Positions 33,801 through 44,969 of a DNA stretch of 64,000 bases are shown here, piece after piece. Every line of letters begins with the position of its first letter. Within the stretch, counting starts at the first letter, position 1. The stretch lies in NCBI GenBank assembly GCA_025766275.1, contig JAFKAC010000019.1, forward strand, positions 744,001-808,000, in the 5' to 3' direction. Source of the stretch: Lactarius indigo (taxonomy: Eukaryota; Basidiomycota; Agaricomycetes; Russulales; Russulaceae). The notes below the pieces were generated by a model. That model saw nothing but the letters and a program-made list of their open reading frames with translations. It did not search any database and was not told the origin of the DNA. The position numbers were made by a program, and so were the translations under genes.

Positions 33801-33805
33801 CCAAT
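33801..33805. repeat. target-site duplication of element H, left copy (CCAAT)
   Basis: CCAAT here and CCGAT at 54988-54992. The difference is one CpG transition. Joining the two sides keeps the copia pol frame. Confidence 0.8.
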
Positions 33806-34239
33806 TGTAACGCCACTACAGGGGCGTTAAATATGACCTGTACTTAAGTCAGTCAATCGATCGGTAGTCCAAGCTCAGAGGCTTGACTTCAGTAGAGATG
33901 ATGCACAAGAGTCACAAGCACATAATGATCTGCCATGACTTCCATAACTGATGGGCCAACCGACGGTGAGAGTCTTACATATGTCATGGGCCAGCCGATG
34001 TCGGCCGATGCAGGAGATTCCTCCAAAACTCATGGGCCAGCCGATGTCGGCTCGGAGACATTTACTCCGGAGTTGTGGTCCGAAGGAGTAGATATGGGAG
34101 TGCACAGGGATTTTCAGATATCTAGAAATCACTAGTGGAGAGATGGAACTGAAGGAAGCGCTCCAAGACCATATGTGTATAATGGAGTGGGGTGTATAAA
34201 CATCTGCAGGTCCAAGGAAATTGCACATGTTCTGGAGGA

Positions 34240-35450
34240 GCACATCCAAGATTATATAGGTGTGCCAGAGGGTATAAACATGTATGGGTGTCCGAGATAT
34301 CTCGGACATGCTTCGGACCAATATGTCCGAGATTATGTGCACATACTGGAGGGTATTAACATGTATGGGTGTCTGAGATATCTCGGACATGCTTCGGACC
34401 AATATGTCTGAGATTACGTCCACATATTAGAGGGTATTAACATGTATGGGTGTCCGAGATATCTCGGACATGTTACGGACCAATAGGTCCGAGATTATAT
34501 AGGTGTACTGGAGGGTATAAACATGTACTGGTGTCCAAAAAATCTCGGACATGCTTCGGACCAATAGGTCCGAGACTATATAGGTGTACTGGAGGGTATA
34601 AACATGTATGGGTGTCCGAGATATCTCGGACATGTTACGGACCAATAAGTCCGAGATTATATAGGTGTATTGGAGGGTATTAACATGTATGGGTGTCCGA
34701 GATATCTCGGACATGCTTCGGACCAATATGTCTGAGATTATGTCCACATATTAGAGGGTATAAAAATGTATGGGTGTCCAAAAAATCTCGGACATGCTTT
34801 GGACCAATATGTCCGAGATTACATCCACATACTGGAGGGTATTAACATGTATGGGTGTCCAAGATATCTCGGACATGTTACGGACCAATAGGTCCGAGAT
34901 TATATAGGTGTATTGGAGGGTATTAACATGTATGGGTGTCCGAGATATCTCGGACATACTTTGGACCAATATGTCCAAGATTGTGTCCACATATTAGAGG
35001 GTATTAACATGTATGGGTGTCCGAGATATCTCGGACATGTTACGGACCAATAGGTCTGAGATTATATAGGTGTATTGGAGGGTATTAACATGTATGGGTG
35101 TCCGAGATATCTTGGACATGCTTCGGACCAATATGTCCGAGATTATGTCCACATAATAGAGGGTATTAACATGTATGGGTGTCCAAGATATCTCAGACAT
35201 GTTACGGACCAATAGGTCCGAGATTATATAGGTGTACTGGAGGGTATAAACATGTATGGATGTCCAAAAAATCTTGGACATGCTTTGGACCAATATGTCC
35301 GAGATTATGTCCATATACTGGAGGGTATAAACATGTATGGGTGTCTGAGATATCTCAGACATGTTCAAGAGCAATATGTCTGAGATTATGTGGGTATACC
35401 AGAGGGTATAAACATGTACAGGTGTCCAAGATATCTCTGGATGATTAGCC
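34240..35450 (+). repeat. left array of an 81 bp palindromic satellite
   Basis: The word TGTATGGGTGTC or a close variant occurs 15 times from 34281 to 35415 at exact 81 bp steps. Each unit contains TCCGAGATATCTCGGA, a 16-base palindrome that is complete in some units and degraded in others, plus two further half-site copies (GGACCAATATGTCCGAG). Because 81 is divisible by three, several frames stay open through the array; these are not taken as genes. Confidence 0.95.
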
Positions 35451-35624
35451 TAGAGTGTCTAGCCATGTGTATGCATTCAGAGACTAGAACCCCATAGATA
35501 TATTCTGCATGAATTGTTTCCACAGCCAAGGCTCATGTATGTGTACTTATTATGTTCTCTCCCATTGTAATGATTACCCCATGTTACTTGATTGGAACAT
35601 GTACACTTCCTTTATTATTAGTTA

Positions 35625-35650
35625 TCAATACAATATATAAAAGCTAGACG
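35625..35650 (+). promoter_or_regulatory. possible TATA box upstream of the Helitron gene
   Basis: ATACAATATATAAAAGCTAG lies about 360 bp before the first ATG. Position suits a promoter, but the Helitron 5' end is not fixed, so it may belong to the flanking element. Confidence 0.35.
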
Positions 35651-35999
35651 TGCACTTTGCTGACACATAGAATGCTGACACAAATTCCTTCCGTGGCCGT
35701 TCCGTCGTTTGTTTTGTTTGTTTGCTGACCAACGATTGTGCGGTGTAGCCGCTATGTTGGCTTCTCACGGTTCGCTTCTCTGCTATGTTGGCTTCTGCGT
35801 TCCATCATCGTGGCCTGCAATCCCGTCTGATAAATCTGCTGTCTACTATTGAAAGGTAGGTCAGTCCTGCCTGATTACTATTGTATGTGGTAGTCTGCGT
35901 CGGAATAATACTAGATTGGATTTCGCTGCGCCTCAATTTAATAGGGGCTTACATCCGCAAGTACCCCGTCCGCTCAGTTTCTGCCATTTGCTTTCTTTC

Positions 36000-38900
36000 A
36001 TGCCTCCTCGGAATGCACGTCTCCGTTGACATCGTGGTCAGCAAGATCAGATTTCGGTTGTTCACACTGCTGATCTGGAACCTGTCGATGATCAACGATT
36101 GAGTGCAGTACACATTTCACAGCATCAGCGATGCCAAAGAGAGAGTCATGCCATCCAGCAGCCCATTCTTGGTTCAACTTTCAATGACGGTTTTTTAACT
36201 CACATGCAAATTTCACAGCGACGCAGACGAGAACGAGAGAGAGACAGTCATGTTATTGCCTCTGCTTCCGATGGGTCTGCTGTCGTCGATGATCAACAAG
36301 AAGAAGGGAGACCGGTACGCTACACGGTGCAACTTGTCACTGTGTCTGTAACTGACATTGATAAGCTGCGTTCGTCTCCGTATTCATTGAATTCTCACTC
36401 ACGCAGACGTCACATGGTAGCACACACGGTACGTCTCATTGTGTTGGCGTTGGCTATTATATGCTCACGCTGAGTTAGTTTCATCGCGCACGCCAAATTC
36501 CGTCAGCAAACCAAGTAGAGGAGCATTACTTAGGATCGTTTGATTCTCAGTGTTCCCACTGTCACGCTTTACACTGGCTGCCAGAGAAACGTGCAAGCTC
36601 GACACAAGCAGCCCCAGAATACACGGAATGTTGTCGTGCTGGTGAAGTTTCTTTAGACTTTCTGGACGCAATTCCAACGGAACTGCAAACTCTCTATGAA
36701 GGTCAGGACTGTCAGAGTGTTGAGTTTCGACGGAACATCCGATCATACAACAAAGCGTTGGCCTTCACCTCCACTGGGGGAAGCGGCCGATTGATTGGCA
36801 GCACGTACGATGGTTGCGGTCCCCCTGTATACAAAATCCAAGGCGAAATACACCATCAAATTGGTTCGATTTTGCCTGACGAAGATCACGCCCCTGTGTA
36901 CAGTCAGATGTACATTTACGATCACGAAGAGGCTTTGCAATTTCGACTGAACAATAATCCTCAGCGAGACAGTGCCACGATGGAAATATTACAAACCTTG
37001 CTCGAACGCCATCACCCTTTTGTGGATGTTTATCAACAAGCTCACGAAATATGCCAGTCAACAACGTTAACTAATTATCGCATTCAGCTTGACTTTCACA
37101 GAGGATCAGATCAACGACGATATAATTTGCCATCGACAAATAATGAGCTCGCACTCATCATCCCTGGAGATGAAGACACATGTGCAAATTCGCAGGACAT
37201 CATATTGCGTCCTCATGGAGGTCCTCTGGTGCAGATTTCAGAATGTCATCCCGCCTTTCTCACCTTGCATTTTCCTCTGCTATGCCCGACAGGGCAGATG
37301 AGCTGGCAACCGGGAATGCATTATGTTCGTGGGGTCCTGGCAGCTGGTCAACAATCTCGCTGTATTACGCTCTGTGACTTTGCCAAGTTCCGTCTTCATC
37401 CACGACCTTCCCACATTGAATCACTCCACTTCTTTCTAGCGGCGCACCTCTTGCAAGAATTGATAGTTCACTTGTGGGCAGCCGCAGAAAACTCTCGACT
37501 CACCTGGATTCAATACCATCAATCGAATCTCCGTGCAGAACTTTATCAAGGAGCAGTTGACGCTTTGCATGAAGGTGTCGATGCGGCGTGTATTGGCACC
37601 AAAATCATTCTGCCATGTAGCTTCACAGGTGGCCCTCGATTTATGCACAAAAATTTGCAAGACGCGCTCGCTCTTTTGCGGAGGTTTGAAGGATCTGACT
37701 TCTTCATCACCTTTACCACGAACCCTCAATGGAGAGAAGTTAAAGAGGCATTACTTCCTAACCAAGCTCCTCATGATCGACCAGACATCATCGCACGTGT
37801 CTTCCATTTGAAAGTTGAAAGTCTTATTGACGACATCATGCACAAATGCATTTTTGGGATGCCGGAAGGATTCGTATACACCGTGGAGTATCAGAAACGG
37901 GGGCTTCCTCATATCCATTTCATTCTTTTCCTGGAACGAAATTCGCGTGTTTCTACAGCACAAGCTGTCGACAACGTCATCTCAACGGAGTTTCCCGATC
38001 AAACATTGAATCCACACCTCTTTGAACTTGTCAAAAGATTCATGGTACATGGTCCATGCGGGTTTGGGCAAGCGTCGCCTTGCTTAGACTCAAAGGGGAC
38101 ATGTTCGAAGCAATTTCCCAAAGCCTTTCGGGAAGAGACTGAAATCACTGGAGACTCATACGTGCATACACGAAGACGGGACACAGGTCAATTCATTCCA
38201 ATCGGCAATCATTTTGTTGACAATCGCAGCGTCATCTCATACTGCCCTTACCTCCTCCTGAAATACAACGCACACATTAATGTGGAATGCACCACAGGTT
38301 TTCACACAATCAAATACATTTACAAGGTGTGAGCACTGCACTCATTCTTGCATATGTTTCTCACTATCAAGATAACTTTGATCCTGCAGTACATATATAA
38401 AGGTCCCAATCGCGCTTCAATGAGTGTTCATGCAGATCAGTCTGCCGATGGCCATCACGATGAACGCCCTATTGAACAAGACGAAACTAAACTTTATCTT
38501 GACGGTCGTTACATAAGCTCCTCTGAAGGATATGCGAGACTAATGGGTTGGGTCATGCACAAGGTAAGCATGTGATACAAATGTAACTACATGTGTTCAT
38601 TGAGATAGGAATATCCACCGATGACTCAATTACCCGTTCATCTCGAGCATGAACACTACGTGGTTTTCGACTGGAATCGTGTGGACCAGTTAGACAACCA
38701 GACAGACACTCAACTTACTGGGTTTTTCAAAGCCAACCAGAAATACGATGAAGCTCATGGCATATTGTATCCTGACTTTCCCTCAAAGTTCACATGGAAT
38801 CGGCAGCGTAGGGAATGGTACCCACGAAAGAAAGGCCAAAATGCTGGCCGTCTTGTTTTCATACCACCCAATGCTGGCGAGAAATTTTACGCATGGCTGA

Positions 38901-40762
38901 TCCTTTCTCATGTCACAGACCTTCGCAGTTTTGCGGATCTTCGAACGTACGAGGGGACAATGTATGCCACCATACGAGAGGCGTGTCTTGCTCGCAACTT
39001 GTTAGCTGACGACACCGAATGGAAACACATGTTGGAAGATGCAAAGTATATGCAAATGGGCACGAAGATGCACTTACTCTTTGTGACAATTGTACGTGAC
39101 TGCCAACCATCAAATCCTGCACAACTCTGGGAGCTTTTCAAAGAACCTCTTTGCGATGATCTGCCACACTTTTTGGAGCACATCAATGTCTCTCACGCCG
39201 CTCTGCAAAACGTTTTTGATTATGGTCTCTTTCTTATTCAGACACGTCTCCAATGTGATGACAAAACGATGCAGTCCGTTGGGTTGCCTAACTCGCAAAT
39301 GAACTGGGACAACATCCTCCACAACTCTCACAGAATCCCTTCATATAACGTCCACGAACAGAGTGAACTTTGTAGTCATTCCCTTCCTCACCTAAACACT
39401 GAACAGCGCCATGTGTTTGACTTCATATTGCAAGCCGCGCTCACCCGTTCTCCTGTCACTTTCTTCCTTCAAGGAGCTGCAGGTGCCGGTAAAACTTTCG
39501 TATACAACATGTTATGCTTTGCTGCACGTTCACAGGAAATCAGCGTTCTCTGTGTCGCGTCTTCTGGCATCGCAGCTCTCTTACTTCCAGGTGGCCGAAC
39601 AGCTCACTCCACATTAAAAATAAAAATCGACCTCACACCGTCTTCCATCTGTACAATCTCCAAACGAACAGCATTGGCCGAATTACTTAAAAAGGTGCAA
39701 TTGCTAATCTGGGACGAATGCTCCATGCAACATCGCTATGCTTTTGAGGCTGTCGACCGAACTCTGCAAGACATTCGCGAGAATACATGCAATTTTGGTG
39801 GACTTACCACTGTTCTCGGCGGTGACTTCTTACAGACGTTGCCTGTGGTCCCATACGGTACAAAGTCTGACATCATCAATGCAGCCTTATTATCGTCTCC
39901 CCTGTGGCCGTCGATACTGCCCAACTTTCACTCTTTAGAAACGAACATGCGTGTTGGAAACGACCCCGAAGAACAAAAGTATGCGTCATGGCTGCGTCAG
40001 CTAGCCAAAGGAATGCTGAATGACACCGACGACAACATCCACATTCCCGATGAGCTGCGCTGTCCTTCCAACCAGTTGCATGCTCTTGTTGAGCATACAT
40101 ATCCAGACATATGCTGTCCACACAACATGCAGTATTTCCAGGAGCATTGCATTCTTTCCCCTCGAAATCGTGAAGCTAATGAGATTAACGATTTCATCCT
40201 CGATCAATTTCCTGGTCAAGTGCATGACCTTTGGGCCTTTGATGAGGCATTTGATCCAGACACTGAAGCTCCGTCTGCACAATCATATCCAATGGAAGTC
40301 TTGCACACCGCTACTCCCTCAGGTTTCCCAAGAGCACATTTAAAACTCAAAGTCGGTTGCCCAATCATTGTCTTACGCAACATGCACTCTGACGAAGGCA
40401 TCTGTAATGGATCCCGAGGAATCGTCACACAAATTAGTTCGCGAATTCTTGAAGTTCTCTTGCACAATGGAGAAAGGTATCTGTTGCCGCGGATCAAGCT
40501 CATGTCAACAGACGGCCAACTTCCTTTCCATCTACAACGTCACCAATTCCCTATTGCACTTTCGTTTGTGATCACGATCAATAAGTCACAAGGTCAATCT
40601 TTCAACTGCGTGGGAGTGGATTTATGTGTCCCTGCATTTGCTCATGGGCAACTCTATGTCGCGTTTTCAAGAGCAAAGTCAAAAAGTCGCATCAAATGCA
40701 TTCTCAGCACAGACACCTCTCCTCGAACCAAAAATGTCGTATATCACGAAGCAATTTTGTGA
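36000..40762 (+). CDS. Helitron Rep-helicase, four exons
   Basis: Exons by GT-AG sites: 36000-36428, 36479-38326, 38390-38563 and 38609-40762, all joining in phase 0 for about 1,530 codons. The only flaw seen is a TGA at codon 10 (36027-36029); a downstream in-frame ATG lies at 36204. Exon 2 holds a Cys/His cluster (CSHCHALHWL), FRRNIRSYNKALAFTS, the Rep motif SDFFITFTTNPQWREV and the HUH motif KRGLPHIHFIL. The two-Tyr motif KYIYK-YIYKGPNRAS spans the exon 2/3 junction, and the conserved EYPP block begins exon 4. Exon 4 is a Pif1-type helicase: GAAGAGKT, WDECSM, GGDFLQTLPVV, INKSQGQS and YVAFSRA. Rep nicks and rejoins single strands for rolling-circle transposition. Confidence 0.9.
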
Positions 40763-40871
40763 ACCTAGCCGGGTGCGTCTTGAACCATTCCAACAATATC
40801 ATCCTTACTCTGAATAGTATACACCTGACAGCCGTGATGCCCGCCCCCCTAAAACTCTGGTTCATTCTCAT

Positions 40872-41712
40872 ATGGAAACTCGTGCAACCAGTATATGGGG
40901 TTCCGCAGCAGATCCAACTTACTACACAGTTCACGTTCGTTTCACCCACCCCCTATTGATAACACGCCTCTTCGAAGAAAGTGTCATGTCCATGGCCGCA
41001 AACCAGGCCAGGGAGGGCTCAGTGCACGTAAACGCACGAGCAATCCTGGAGAACCCTCGCATCATCCATGGATTTCATGATTCCATCATCTTCAACGGTA
41101 TTATTTGTGGTTCCGAGCCCGTTATGGGTACACATATCATCTGCAGCTTGTCATATTTCCTACGTGAAGAAAACGAAGTGGTGAACACTGGGATGTATGA
41201 TATATACGCAAAGGTATGTTCGCAAAATCCTGTTCTTCTCTTCAGAGTGACTTGAACATCTCCAGATTGTCTCTTTCCGTCCACGTTCACACCCTGCCAG
41301 TCCCACTCGTCCTGACAGTCGATTTGACTTAATGGGCGATATCTTACACCTTTGGCCAGTTCACCCTCACGCAAACGCTCCTATGAACGAGCTCATTCCA
41401 GCCAGAGTCACAGTGTCTGGAATGGTGTCTACTGTTCAACAAGATATTCACACTTTCACAATGTGTCTATCTCAGGTAATAAGACGAGCAGCCACTAACA
41501 CACAGATCACCGTCCGCGGAATTCTAGGCATCTGACCAATGTGGCTGGACCATTCCCAATACCTTCCTTGCCCCAACGGCAACATATCAATTACGGGTGA
41601 CCTCCTGACATACAAAAATAACCTGATTATGCTTGCCGTAGATGATGTCACTTATCTACCACACCCTCCAGACCCTCCCGTACAAATAAGAGTAACCATG
41701 AATCATCGTTGA
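40872..41712 (+). pseudogene. Helitron-linked gene X1, possibly OB-fold
   Basis: Directly downstream of the helicase, same strand. Exon 1 at 40872-41213, a 52 bp GT-AG intron (41214-41265) and exon 2 at 41266-41712, about 262 residues, with one TGA at 41533-41535 in a context consistent with Arg. Beta-rich pattern: YYTVHVRFTHPLLI, FNGIICGSEPVMGTH, ARVTVSGMVSTV, and a late ISITGDLLTYKN plus LAVDDVTYLPHPP. The late part reminds me of single-strand DNA-binding OB folds, but I do not recognise the family. In-frame sequence also extends 5' to an ATG at 40731 past a TAG. X2 is a likely paralogue. Confidence 0.5.
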
Positions 41713-41904
41713 CCAGAGTGTGCATGTCAATGCGATCTCTTGTTTGCATAAAATACTGTATTCTTTTGCTGTTTCCTTGCATTTCTTCAATCCTAACGTG
41801 CTTCACACTTGACTCGGTTTGCAAGGTCTTGGAGAGAAAACGTGATCGACAGCTTCTGCACGGATGCTGGAGCTCCCCTATTCCATGAAAACGGGACAGG
41901 TTGA

Positions 41905-42883
41905 ATGCACACCCGTGTGCTCCGTAAACTCATGTCAACTTTACCCATCACCGCGAATCCTGCTCGCATCGTCCTCCAAGGCCTGACTAATCTTCAGCGA
42001 CGTCGTGCGGTGCCAGGCAAAGGGAACACATTTATTTACGATGCGATCTTCACTTGCGCAGATCCAAACGTAGAAGATGGCATCGGTAGCTTCCGATGCT
42101 ATGTTGGACCAGACAAAAACCAGAAAGCCGAAGACGTTTATGAACTGGAAGCCAAAGTATGCCTTCACGCTGTTTCTGACATTAATAACGAAAATAATCG
42201 AACACATAGATCGCTGCATTCAAACCCGGTCGAAATGTCAACAGCGAGAAGTACAGTGATAATGAGATCAACTTGCTGGGAGAAATTGAAAAAGCAAGTT
42301 ACACCCCTTCCACAACAGTCCACAAAGCTGATCCCTCCACACACAGATGCAACCACTTGCTATTGACGATGAGCCTGAGATTGACGACGTCATCCTTGTT
42401 TCAGGAGCGGGAACCATTACCTCCACTACAATCGAGCCCCCCGAATTCATCATGTACGCTACACAATACGTAGGTGGTGGCACAGAAGACATCGCCATCC
42501 GAGGTTCCTTATTGAACAACCCCAAATGGCCGGAACCTACAAAACGACTACCGGACGTAAAATCTATCGTTGCATTTACAGGCGTACTGCAACGTTTCGA
42601 AGCTTACAATCCTCCCTCAAAACCACAGACCACTTGTGTCATTGTGGCAGTCAAAGACATCGCGTACCTTTTCAAGCCAAAAAAGGAGAAAGACGATCAG
42701 ACACCGCCGAAGCCACCTCCCACTGAACGAAAACTGAACATGCAAGAACGCATCAAAGCACGCAGTTGTACAACAACAGAAACAACCTCCTCTCAAACGT
42801 CTGCTTCCCCCACTGCCTCACAAGTCAAGCTGGGAAAACGAAAAGCGGAGTCTTACGAAGAACAAACGAAGGAAGACACTTAG
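41905..42883 (+). pseudogene. Helitron-linked gene X2, paralogue of X1
   Basis: Exon 1 at 41905-42156 (a second ATG at 41932), a 53 bp GT-AG intron (42157-42209), and exon 2 from 42210. The frame shifts between about 42210 and 42347; the following frame runs to a stop at 42883. Around the intron, exon ends read VYELEAK then IAAFKPG, against MYDIYAK then IVSFRPR in X1, with the intron at the same place and phase. The second half has GVLQRFEAYNPP and VIVAVKDIAYLFKPKK, echoing the end of X1, and finishes with a Lys/Ser-rich tail. The shift may be a mutation or an unrecognised intron. Confidence 0.45.
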
Positions 42884-42972
42884 CATGTGTTCAATGTAGC
42901 TGCAGAACGAACATGTTTGTACAATATTATCTATTCTACCAATTCGTTCAGTCCGTTGCCGCAATTGCAAAA

Positions 42973-43004
42973 GACAGCCCGGAGGGCCGTCCTTTCAACG
43001 CTAG
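42973..43004 (+). repeat. Helitron 3' end: hairpin and CTAG
   Basis: GACAGCCCGGAGGGCCGTC (42973-42991) folds into a stem with one A/C mismatch, followed by nine bases and CTAG at 43001-43004, then T. This matches the canonical Helitron 3' terminus (hairpin, CTRR, insertion before T). The 5' TC end was not located with confidence; it should lie between the left satellite array and 36000. Confidence 0.7.
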
Positions 43005-43164
43005 TTAGTCTAATTGATCAGGCACAAAGGACAGTATGTGTCATTTCCATTCATTTCAGAGTATTTAGTAAGTTCTCTTTGTTATGACTTGACACATCCA
43101 GTGTCACAGTGTAAGCTCCACTCAACCATTTCTACACTCGATGACTTCCACAAAGCCTTGAAGT

Positions 43165-44540
43165 GTTTCCTGCCTGATAAACTCCAGCACACCCACATAA
43201 TGTATTGCTCCAGAACATGTCCAAAATATCTTGGACATCCATACATGTTAATACCCTTTAGTATGTGCACATAATCTTGGACATATTGGTCTGGAACATG
43301 TCTGAGATATCTTGAACACCCATACATGTTTATACCCTCCAGTACACCTACTATATAATCTTGGACATATTGGTCCAAAGCATGTCCGAGATATCTTGGA
43401 CACATATACATGTTAATACCCTCCAGTATGTGGATGTAATCTCGGACATATTGGTCTGAAGCATGTCCGAGATATCTTGGACACCCATATATGTTTATAC
43501 CCTCTAATATGTGGACATAATCTCGGACATATTGGTCCGAAGCATGTCTGAGATTTTTTGGACACCCATACATGTTTATACCCTCTAGTACACCTATATA
43601 ATCTCGGACCTATTGGTCCGTAACATGTCCGAGATATCTTGGACACATATACATGTTAATACCCTCCAGTATGTGGATGTAATCTCGGACATATTGGTCC
43701 GAAGCATGTCCGAGATTTTTTGGACACCCATACATTTTTATACCCTCTAATATGTGGACATAATCTCGGACATATTGGTCCGAAGCATGTCCGAGATATC
43801 TCAGACACCCATAAATGTTTATACCCTCCAGTATATCATGATGGACATAATCTCGGACATATTGGTCCAAAGCATGTCCAAGATATCTTGGACACCCATA
43901 CATGTTAATACCCTCCAGTATGTGGATGTAATCTCGGACATATTGGTCCGAAGCATGTCCGAGATTTTTTGGACACCCATACATGTTTATACCCTCTAAT
44001 ATGTGGACATAATCTTGGACATATTGGTCCGAAGCATGTCCGAGATATCTCGGACACCCATACATGTTAATACCCTCCAGTATGTGGACATAATCTCGGA
44101 CATATTGGTCCGAAGCATGTCCGAGATTTTTGGACACCCATACATGTTTATACCCTCTAGTACACCTATATAATCTCGGACCTATTGGTCTGTAACATGT
44201 CTGAGATATCTTGGACACATATACATGTTAATACCCTCCAGTATGTGGATGTAATCTCGGACATATTGGTCCGAAGCATGTCCGAGATTTTTTGGACACC
44301 CATACATGTTTATACCCTCTAATATGTGGACATAATCTTGGACATATTGGTCCGAAGCATGTCCGAGATATCTCGGACACCCATACATGTTAATACCCTC
44401 CAATACACCTATATAATCTCGGACCTATTGGTCTGTAAAATGTCCAAGATATCTTGGACACCCATACATGTTAATACCCTCCAGTATGTGAACATAATCT
44501 CGGACATATTGGTCCGGTACATGTCCGAGGTATCTTCACC
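43165..44540 (-). repeat. right array of the 81 bp palindromic satellite, inverted
   Basis: About 16 copies of the same unit in opposite orientation (43241 to 44464, 81 bp steps with small indels). Together with the left array it makes inverted arms of more than 1.1 kb. Beyond it the terminal region has further CCGAGATA-type words and GCCGATGTCGGC. Confidence 0.95.
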
Positions 44541-44969
44541 ATCTGGCCAAGATACATTCTCAGACATGGTTCTTAGCCATCTGTCCGAGATACATTCTCA
44601 GATGTGGTTCTTAACTATCCGTCCGAGATATGTTCTTGGACTCGGAGATATTTATACATTTTGTCCGTCCGAGCCGATGTCGGTTGACTCATGAGTCTTG
44701 GGAGATTCTTTGCTGTCGGCCGATGTCGGCTGGCCCATGACATATCAAAGATTCTCACCATCGGTTGGCCCATCAGTTATGGAAGTCATGCCGGATCATT
44801 GGCTGTCACAAGGACGTGCGTCACTTGGACTATAGAGAGAGGCTAAGACTCGAAGGTCTAGCAAAGGCAGGGATCGGGAGACAAGGGACTTCGCGTAGAC
44901 GAGTGTAGTATTACACAAGAAGTCTAGTCTACCGTACAAACTAGGTAGTACTGGGCTTAAATATGCATG

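Larger units (their letters stand above)
33919..44804. mobile_element. element I: foldback-like element with 8 bp target duplication and palindromic satellite arms
   Basis: Flanked by perfect GTCACAAG copies (33911-33918 and 44805-44812), with the uninterrupted target visible at about 54505 in the other LTR of H. The ends are inverted repeats: from about the sixth base both read AATGATC, then CATGACTTCCATAACTGA and GGGCCAACCGA, and homology continues for 100-150 bp. Inside these lie inverted arrays of an 81 bp repeat. The centre holds a Helitron with its own 3' end, so the element proper is probably about 3.5 kb and non-autonomous. An 8 bp duplication fits hAT or KDZ-type transposases, but none is encoded here. 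Confidence 0.8.

Noticed and set aside
34175..35448. Long repeated protein frames (27-residue repeats such as GINMYGCPRYLGHASDQYV) in both arrays
   Set aside because: The repeat unit is 81 bp, divisible by three, so any stop-free frame stays open. Frames are open on both strands and have no start or domain logic.
35685..35710. TTCCTTCCGTGGCCG as the Helitron 5' end
   Set aside because: It is in a suitable place but is not preceded by A and has no second copy here to fix the junction.
41476..41528. A second intron in gene X1
   Set aside because: Splicing from GTAATAAG to TTCTAG gives a frame that ends quickly, while the unspliced frame keeps the conserved-looking VDDVTYL segment after a single TGA.
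43082..44410. CRISPR-like regular repeat array
   Set aside because: Units are directly abutting 81 bp satellite copies with no unique spacers, in a eukaryotic transposon.
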